Below, one piece after another: positions 44,471 through 64,000 of a stretch of DNA of 64,000 bases. Where the stretch lies: positions 52,336,398 through 52,400,397 of the forward strand of contig NC_092521.1 in assembly GCF_037038585.1 (NCBI RefSeq). Reading direction: 5' to 3'. The notes beneath the pieces are model-generated. The model was not told the DNA's origin. It did not search any database and saw only the letters and a program-made list of their open reading frames with translations. This DNA is from Patagioenas fasciata (taxonomy: Eukaryota; Chordata; Aves; Columbiformes; Columbidae). Both the position numbers and the translations under genes were made by a program. The first letter of the stretch is position 1; each line of letters opens with the position of its first letter.

Positions 44471-44880
44471 TGTCCTGGGTACAGCTGGGAAACAGTTGAT
44501 TCTCACAGGAAGCCAGGAGGGGACACAGCCAGGACAGCTGACCCGAACTAGTCAAACTAGGCATATTCGATAACATACAACATCATGCTCAGTATATAAA
44601 CTGGGGAAGTTTGCTGGGGGAGGGTATCACTACTCAGGAGCAGCCTAGGCATTGCCTTTCCAGGTGGTGAGCAATTGCATTGTGTATCCCTCGCTTTGTA
44701 TATTCTTTTTTTGTTATTATTATTGTTGTTCTCTCTTCATTTGTTTTCCTGTTAAACTGTTTTTATCTCAGCCCATGAGTCTTACTTTTTTTTCCCCCCA
44801 ATTCTCTTCCCCATCGACCAGCAGGGGGATGAATGAGCAAGTGGCCGTGTGGTACTTAGTTGCTGGCTGAGGCTAAACAA
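44471..44880 (+). repeat. ERVL-like 5' LTR
   Basis: TG start, a TATAAA box in AGTATATAAACTGGG (about 44591-44605), and a TTAAACTG poly(A)-region block near 44753. The 3' end is eroded near GGCTAAACAA. Confidence 0.8.
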
Positions 44881-45962
44881 AAAAATCTGTTCATTTAGTG
44901 AGGGATGAAGATGAACCAGGGTCATCACAAGAACAGGAGGAAGAGGTAGAACCAGAGATAATTGACCAATCCCTATCCCTGAGTGAGCTCCGAGATTTGT
45001 GAAAAGATTTCAGCTGCCATTCAGGTGAGCACATTGTTACCAGCAGTTCTGATGCTGGAATAACACGGCCAGTAGCTTGAAATTAGAGGGCAGGGAAGAC
45101 GAGCAGTTGGAATTCCAATCTAGGGAAGGGGGCATTGACAAGGCAAGTGGGAAAAAGAGAGGAGACCTCAGCCTCTGGAGGCAACTTCTGTGAGGTGTGA
45201 AGGAAAGGTATCCCTTCAAGGAAGGCAAGTGGACCACCATGGAGAGAGGCATCCAGTAACTAATGGAATTAGCTGTGTTGGAGGTGATTTGTGATTCGAA
45301 TAACGAGTAGTTATCCACCGATCCAGATGAAGTCCAAGTCATAGAACCCATCTGGCAGAATTTTCTATGGTGTGCACCATCATTGTATGCCAGCTCATTG
45401 GCAGTAATGTCCTAGAAAGAAGGCAAGGGACAAACAATGGATGAATTGGCTGGCCAACTCCAGCAATACAAAGCAAGCCTCTCTTCCTCCCTATGGGCCT
45501 GCATCTTGGCTGTAGAGAAACTGCCAGACATACTAGCTGAGAAACTGTCCTGAGAGTTCCAGTGATTTGAGGATAAGTTCTGCTTCTCATCTCTATGGAC
45601 AACTATCTCAGCTATTAGGAAGAAGCAAGCCTTTCTTGGCTCAAGAGACAGGATACAGAGGGCACACATCATGAGGCACCCTGCGGTTTTACCTGCATGA
45701 CCATGGAGAAGACATGAGGAAGTGGGACGGAGAATCTACCTGAACCGTAAAGGCACAGATACATGACTTGCAAGGAAAAACAATCACAAAAGTGGATTCT
45801 TCCAGGAAAAAGGCCACTCCAGATTCCAGTGGGTAGTTCCTCAGACGAAGTAGAACAGCTGGTCTTACTTCAGGTGCTCTTGAAGGGACTTCGGATTCAT
45901 TGTTACAAGAAGCATATAACGGAAACTATGACCAGGACTAGAGGGCCTCTGCCTCCAGTCAG

Positions 45963-46184
45963 GTGGAGGAAGGGGACAACCAGGTTTACTGGACTGTGTG
46001 GATTCAATGGCCTGGCATGTCAGACCCACAGGAGTATAACGCCCTAGCGAACAGCAGTGCACCAGGTACCCTAATGCCATCAAGCTATAATGGAGCAGAC
46101 CCCATCTGTATTTCTGGAGTGATCGGGGAGTCCCAACAGCTAACTGTATTGGAGGCTGAAGTGAGCCTAACAGGGAATGACTAG
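45963..46184 (+). pseudogene. ERVL-like protease remnant
   Basis: A 73-codon frame with WPGMSDPQEYNALA and TLMPSSYNGADPICISGV. It resembles a retroviral protease region, but the expected DTGA catalytic triad has become unrecognisable (NSSAPG at that place). Inactive remnant. Confidence 0.5.
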
Positions 46185-46199
46185 CTGCCGCACTGGACA

Positions 46200-46760
46200 T
46201 GACAAAGCTGCAAATGAACTGGAGTCAGAGGCAGCTCAATGGTATGCTGCAATTGGTATCACCAATGTGTTTTCTCAATCCTTTTAGCAGCAAAGTGCAG
46301 GCTACAGTTTGCTTTCACTTGGAAGGGTGCCCAGTACACCTGGAATCGACTGCCCCAGGGGCAGAAAAAAAGCCCTTCCATTTGCCATGAACTGATCCAG
46401 ACTGCACTGAACACAGTGAAGCTCCGGAACACTTGTAATACATTGATGGCATAATTGTGTGGGGCAATACAGCAGAAGTAGTTTTTGAGAAAGGGAAGAA
46501 AATAGTTCAAATCCTGCTGAAAGCTGGTTTTGCCATGAAATGAAGTAACGTCAAGAGACTTGAACAGGAGATCCAGTTTTCAGGAATAAAATGGCAAGAT
46601 GGATGTCGTCATATCCCACTGGATGTGGTCAACAAAATCACAGCTATGTCTCCATCAACTAGCAAAAAGGATACACAAGCCTTCTTAGGCATTGTGGGTT
46701 TTGGAGTATGCATACTGCAAAATACAGTCAGAATGTAAGCTCTCTCTAACAAGTGACCCA
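46200..46760 (+). pseudogene. ERVL-like reverse transcriptase remnant
   Basis: Frameshifted pieces: FAFTWKGAQYTWNRLPQG and SPSICHELIQTAL (palm, LPQG), then a YIDG where YxDD is expected, then a connection segment (IQFSGIKWQDG, AFLGIVGF). Several stops. The active site is lost. Confidence 0.75.
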
Positions 46761-46896
46761 GAAGAAAAATGATTTTAAGTGGCGCTCTGAGCAGCAACAA
46801 GCCTTTGGACACATTAAACAGGAAAAATAGTGGTGATCAATTGGAAAGGGTAGGATCTGGGTATGATGTAGATGGCACAGAATAAGAGGTGGATAA

Positions 46897-47291
46897 TGTT
46901 CTGGGTACAGGTGGGGTAGAATTAATTTTCACAGGAAGCTGAGAGGGGACATACTAGGACAGCTGACCCAAACCAGCCAAAGGGACATTGAATAACATGT
47001 GACATCATGGTCAGAATATAAACTGGGGGAGCTGGCTGGGGGAGGCTATTGCTGCTCAGGAGTGAGCTGGGCATCAGTTTTCTGGGTGGTGAACAATTGC
47101 ATTGTGTATCCCCTGCTTTTACTGTTATTGTTGTTACCTCTTCCTTTGCTGTCCTGTTAAACTGTTTTTATTCCACCTTATGAGTTTTACCGTTTTTTTT
47201 CCCCCGACTCTCCTTTTCATCCTGCTGAGGAGGCAGGATGAGGTGAGTGGCCCCATGGTACTTAGTTGCCAACTAGGGCCAAATCACAACA
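46897..47291 (+). repeat. ERVL-like 3' LTR
   Basis: Same block order as the 5' copy, ending CCAAATCACAACA. Much more diverged from its partner than the two LTRs at 13097/18123. Confidence 0.8.
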
Positions 47292-48794
47292 CAGATACTC
47301 AAATACGACCATGTAGCAGCAATATCAACTTGAAAAGCATGGTGTCCCACACATGTAGTAGAACCTTTTATGTGACAATGTATTTATGAAATTTTTCAAT
47401 TTCTTACACGCAGGATAGAATGATATATTTCATGACTTGTAAGAGTGTGGTTGGAGGGACTTGTTCAGACATGGTCTTAAAAAAAAAATCTTAGCAAGCA
47501 TAACAGCAACAGTATTCTATTACAATACTAATGCTTGAAGACATCAATCTTACACTCCAACAGCCTTTCCAGAAATTAAAAACTCTGTTTTCTCCCAGTG
47601 TGTATTTGTCAGACATGTTTTCACTTTTTCACATGCTGTTCAAGAATGATTCATGCTTCTTTGTCTCAAAGAGGAAGAAAGTTTTTAAGGTTTGATCCAT
47701 TCTTATTCATTTCTGATGAAAGAGGTGACTCTGGTACTCACAAGTTGCAGTATATTTCTATCAAATTTATTTCATGACCACTGCATTTTTGGATGCAGTC
47801 ATTTGTCCCTGGCAGGTGAATGGCAACACCTTTTTGCTAGTTCACTTTTCACAGAGGTTCCCTGGTGTTGCTACTAATCTTCTAATCCTAGGAGAGCTGC
47901 CAGGCTAAATTCTACAATTATCCATCTAGTCTGGTGTTCTCCTTCCAAATACTGATCTGGAAAAGGGTGCAAAAAACTCTACAACAATCAGATATGAGAT
48001 GACTTGTTTTTTAACTCAAACTATTCCTATTCAGTAACATTTCAATATTTTATCCTAAGGCCAAAGTAAATGATCCGTATGTCTCCTGGTAATAATTTAT
48101 TTTTTTTTCCTAGTTCTTTATCTCCTTTCTATCCATATAAAGAAAAAAAAATTGGTTTTAAATCTCACTAAATTATTAATTCTCATTCCATGAAAACGTA
48201 TTTCACAGTTCAGTCAAATGTTCTATGAAAAGTATATCTTCCTATCAGTTCTGCATGTTTTTTAAAGGTAATTCCATGTCCCTTCTTGCTTTATAAGATA
48301 GACTGGAAGTTCCTGATTATCTATCTTATTTTTCTATTTTTAATGACAATATTTTCTTAGTTTGGAAATCCCAGTTGTGGTGGGCACACTTTCCACAACT
48401 ACTTGTACCCCATCTGTAGTCATCAGAGCCATTATTTCCATTAGATTTTAAATGAACATGTCACATTGTATCATTGTATTTTTGTTAATGAAGTATACAA
48501 TGAGCAGTGAGAATTTACATGAGTTTTATTCACAAAGCCCAGCTGACAGAGTTAATTTGGAACACAGGAGGGTGAACAAATGGTTCATTGTCCCTCCACC
48601 ATCTTTTCATTTGTTGCCTTCAATTTTTAAAAATATAATTTAATCTGTTATCACATTGGTCAGATATCTCAGAATCATGGACTATCTTTACAGTCCTTCC
48701 AACTTGACTAACTGGATTGTGTTTCACAAATTTTGTCACTGCAGCTGCTCACTCTTTTTTTTTCAAGTTATAGAGACATAAATGAAGAAAACAA

Positions 48795-48838
48795 AAATAA
48801 CAGAAAACAAACAAAACAAAACAAACAAACAAAAACCC
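48795..48838. repeat. (CAAA)n / (CAAAA)n simple repeat
   Basis: Imperfect ACAAACAAAACAAAAC-type low-complexity run. Confidence 0.8.
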
Positions 48839-49246
48839 AGATAGCATTTCAGTAACCCACTTCTACACATCTACCTTAGCTTGCGTGTTATGATGACGAT
48901 ACACTGTTTATTTCTATTCTTTTGTTTCTGTCTCTCAGTGGGTTTTTGAGAAATGACACTGTCGTTTCATACCTCAGCAGTTCAAGTAGTGACATTGTTT
49001 TGTTTCACACCTCAGGGGTTCTTATAATGGTATTTTTTGTAATGGGCCATCTCAGAGATCTATGGAGATCTAAATGTAAGATGCCACAAGCTCCTCTTCT
49101 TAGATATAAAACCTTTTTTATAAAACCTAAAGGAAGAGCAGTGTTAGGTTGTTAGGTAATTTGGAATTTGTAGTTTTGTACCTACAAAGCATATGTAGGC
49201 AGTAGCATCCACTATCACCTGATAGACTGTGCCACTGCAACAAGCC

Positions 49247-49260
49247 CCACTAGAGGGCGC
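49247..49260 (+). promoter_or_regulatory. Candidate CTCF binding site
   Basis: CCACTAGAGGGCGC fits the published CTCF core CCASYAGRKGGCRS at every position. It stands alone in AT-rich DNA about 2.7 kb before the SMCHD1 start, between the NDC80 and SMCHD1 domains. Occupancy is inference. Confidence 0.6.
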
Positions 49261-51957
49261 TTTATTCCAGTGAAGCCACAGCCATTTCCATTACATGTAT
49301 ACAAAATATTTACTATCTACAAATGTCCAGTGCTGGAACTTGGTTCATATTCTCCCTCAATACAAAGAAATCAATTACTTAATTTACTCCTTGAATGAAA
49401 AATGTAGATACAGGGAGGACATAATGATAAATACATTCTCACACATGCATAAAAAAAACACATTCCTGAGCATCATCTAAAATATCAAATGGCAAGATGA
49501 TAAACCATTGGTTACTCTACTGCTACTATTAATTTTGAAAAAAAAAAAAAAACAAAAAAACACAACATTTGACTTTAAAACCCAGCAGGTCAATATAACC
49601 AATATTCCTTTTTTCCAGCAAAGTTAATTCTTGTCTATTAGGACTGAAAATTATTACTCAGTTGGTAAGAGAACAAAATACTTCACACTGCAGAATTAAA
49701 ACTTTGCAACTGCAGGCACTCTTTAAACAAGCTTGCAGATAGGCTGAATGATGAAGAGCTTATTTTCACGCAAGTGAAGTGCCTGTATTTCAGGTAGAAC
49801 CATCCTCCCCCTATTGGTATATTCATTTTGAAACAAGATGAAATAATTCACCATTTTTCCCCCCCTGAAGTAGTTAGCATTCCAAAATGGAAGTGCTGTC
49901 TCAAGTCTAGAAATACTTCACAAGTATGCCGAAAAATAAAGTTCCGTTTAACGAACCCATAAAGTAAGAAGGTTTGGTATGCCCTTCCAAATTTCACCAA
50001 GTCATAATTTAGAGGGGCTCTGAGTCACAGCCTATATAAAAACTCTCAAGAGACCCTTCCTCTCTTAGCTGGGTAGCACACATGCTCTTTGTTCTCACAA
50101 AACTCTGCAGTGCTCAGTTCCACTATGCAATTTGCTTTCTTCTAGTGCAGCTGCACGAATTTCAGTTCTCACATGACGGAGGTTTTTCCTGTTATGCATT
50201 TGTCACTTTCACTGTTTTACAAACGTCCCTTACATGCCATTAAAATCCTCTCTTTTCAAAGCTAAGAGTCCTTAAAACAGAAGCAGCTGTGCTTTTTTGA
50301 GCATTCCTGTTTGTGCCTTTTCTAGATAAGCAGGACAGAGCACACAGAAGGAGAACGGTTCCTTCAGACAGTTTTCTCTTTAATTTCATATTCCCATCCT
50401 AAGAAGACTACACACCCTACGTACCCTTTGAGCACTGCTAAATGAGAGACCAGTTGCAATTTCGTACCAAGAAAGCTTGAAAGTAATTAATTTACAGTGG
50501 GGGGGATCATCGTTATAGAGTGCCTTAAGGTGCAAGATCAAAGTGTCCAGCCATGTACATCTTCTAGATCCTAATCTGTACAAGCAATTGTGTCAAGACA
50601 ATGAAAATGTCATCCTCAAATTAAATAGTGACTACAGATAAAAACGTTTCCACTTACAACATTTATGTACTCTTAGATCAGAGACTTCTCTCAGAAATGA
50701 CAACAAATAATGAGGAAATTCTCTCAAGTGCTATGCTCAACTGACTAATGAAAGGTTAGGTATAACCTTAGAATGTATGAACAACACGCAGAATGAAAGA
50801 ACGAACTGCAAGTACACCACCACCACACAGAACTCAGAACACATTCAGTTTCTCCAAGTTAAACCCACAAGAAACATGAGTGGCACTTTCTGGAAACCTG
50901 AACACATACACTGTAACTGCTGAGTTTCTTTCTCTAAGCTCACATAAGTGTATACCAACAGTGTCCCTTGTTGTTTATGACAGGAGGAAAAGCTATTAGC
51001 CTATCCTACCATGAATGGCAAATCAAAAGATCTTGATGGCTTCCTGACTGTTTCACTGGTTCCTTAAATACCATGAAGACTGTATTTATTTCTTGAATTA
51101 CTTCAACTGTAGTTTTGCAGTTACTCTAGTCCTACCATTCTTCTATAATACCACAATGAAGAAGTTATCAGGGTTTTGCACATACGAAACCCCAAGAACT
51201 TTATTAAAGTTGTAATTGAAATTTGGTTTTTAAGACCGAACACAATACATCAACTCTTTCCTTCAAAGGAGGAAAGCGTTTCAAACACTAAACATTAAAA
51301 ATAATAAGCAACAATTTATGGATCCCGATCGTCCAGTGTATTTTAAGGCAGATGAACTACGACTTCACGCCTCCACACCGATCAACCCCCAACGACAAGC
51401 CCCTCCGTCCGCCGCCGCTACAACCGACGGGCACAGCACTGTCTCACACGCCACCGCACGGGCTCAGCCGAGGCGCTGCTGAGCGCCGTTGCCCGGGTCG
51501 GGCCGGGGATGTGTCCGCCAGCCTCGGGCCGCGTCAGCCGCCGCACCGGGCGAGGCGGCCGCTCACAGCACGCGGCTCCACCGCTGGGGCCGCCCGAGCG
51601 CCTCCTGCGGCAGCGGCGGTACCAACACCAACAGCACCAGCGCCGCCCGGCGGGGCGGGGCTGCAGCGGGAGGAGCGGCGGTGGAAGTGACGGACTGCGG
51701 GAAGGAGAGAACTCGTTCCGAGGTCGCGGCGGCGAGGCGCGCTTTCGCTTCCAAACGGCTCCCGGCACAGCCGTCGCAACGCCACCACCGCCCCCCGCTT
51801 CCGGGCCTCCCTCCGGGCTCCTCCTCCTTCCCCGGCCGGGGCTTCCGTGCGCGAGGCGGGGCAGCGCCAGGCGGGGGAGCTCGCGGGCCGAGCAGCAGGT
51901 ATCGCTCTCGCCGCCGCCATCGCGGCGGGACGGTTTCCGTCTCTTCGGCTCCCCAAC

Positions 51958-64000
<12,043 letters not shown>

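Larger units (their letters stand above)
44471..47291 (+). mobile_element. Old ERVL-like provirus with both LTRs
   Basis: Two related LTRs (44471-about 44880; 46897-47291) start TGTCCTGGGTACAG / TGTTCTGGGTACAG and share CAGTATATAAACTGGGG-like TATA, TGTTAAACTGTTTTTAT and GGTACTTAGTTG blocks, with many differences. Flanks are AAGAT and CAGAT, a 5-bp duplication with one mismatch. The 2-kb interior keeps decayed protease-like and RT-like pieces with many stops. Class III placement rests on the 5-bp duplication and the SPSICHELIQTAL-type RT segment. Confidence 0.85.
47292..51400. other. Intergenic, upstream of SMCHD1
   Basis: AT-rich with low-complexity tracts: a (CAAA)n-type run at about 48795-48838 and a poly(A) at about 49539-49559. 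A CTCF-type motif lies at 49247-49260. No gene or transposon recognised. Confidence 0.5.

Overview
The window is vertebrate nuclear DNA, almost certainly from a bird. Two things show this. Eight CR1 LINE fragments carry the avian/reptilian 3' signature (short ATTCTGTGA / ATTCTATGA-type tails). Split exons of three genes lie in the order METTL4 (minus), NDC80 (plus), SMCHD1 (plus), the arrangement known from human 18p11. The species cannot be named from the sequence alone. All exon limits were read by eye from GT/AG sites, frame continuity and recognisable protein families.

Region 1 (1-20.2 kb) is METTL4 on the minus strand, an MT-A70 family adenine N6-methyltransferase with its DPPW motif at 7275-7344. 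One noncoding and seven coding exons are visible. They give 434 codons, and the C-terminal exon lies left of base 1. The largest intron (12421-19131) holds a young endogenous retrovirus at 13097-18573. It has near-identical 451-bp LTRs and a 6-bp target duplication, sits inside an older CR1, and is antisense to METTL4. It keeps matrix, a capsid fragment, dUTPase, protease, RT and RNase H. It has lost most of CA/NC, the integrase core and nearly all of env.

Region 2 (20.2-20.45 kb) is a compact CpG-rich bidirectional promoter between METTL4 and NDC80. It has two TGACGT sites, a CHR-like element and a YY1-like start motif.

Region 3 (21.4-37.2 kb) is NDC80, the kinetochore microtubule-binding subunit. 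Sixteen coding exons sum to 1923 bp (640 aa plus stop), in phase throughout. CR1 copies lie in its introns.

Region 4 (37.2-51.4 kb) is intergenic. It holds a possible distal NDC80 poly(A) site, a solo LTR with a perfect 5-bp duplication (40282-40843), two CR1 copies, an old ERVL-like provirus with both LTRs (44471-47291), and a consensus CTCF motif (49247-49260).

Region 5 (51.4-64 kb) is a CpG island and the first three coding exons of SMCHD1, a GHKL-ATPase SMC-like chromatin silencer. Its first intron is about 9.7 kb. A CR1 copy with RT motifs ends 69 bp before exon 3.

No CRISPR, operon or other prokaryotic feature is present. The most unusual object is the internally deleted, recently inserted class II-like retrovirus, with an initiator-Met-like primer site and a retained dUTPase-protease module.
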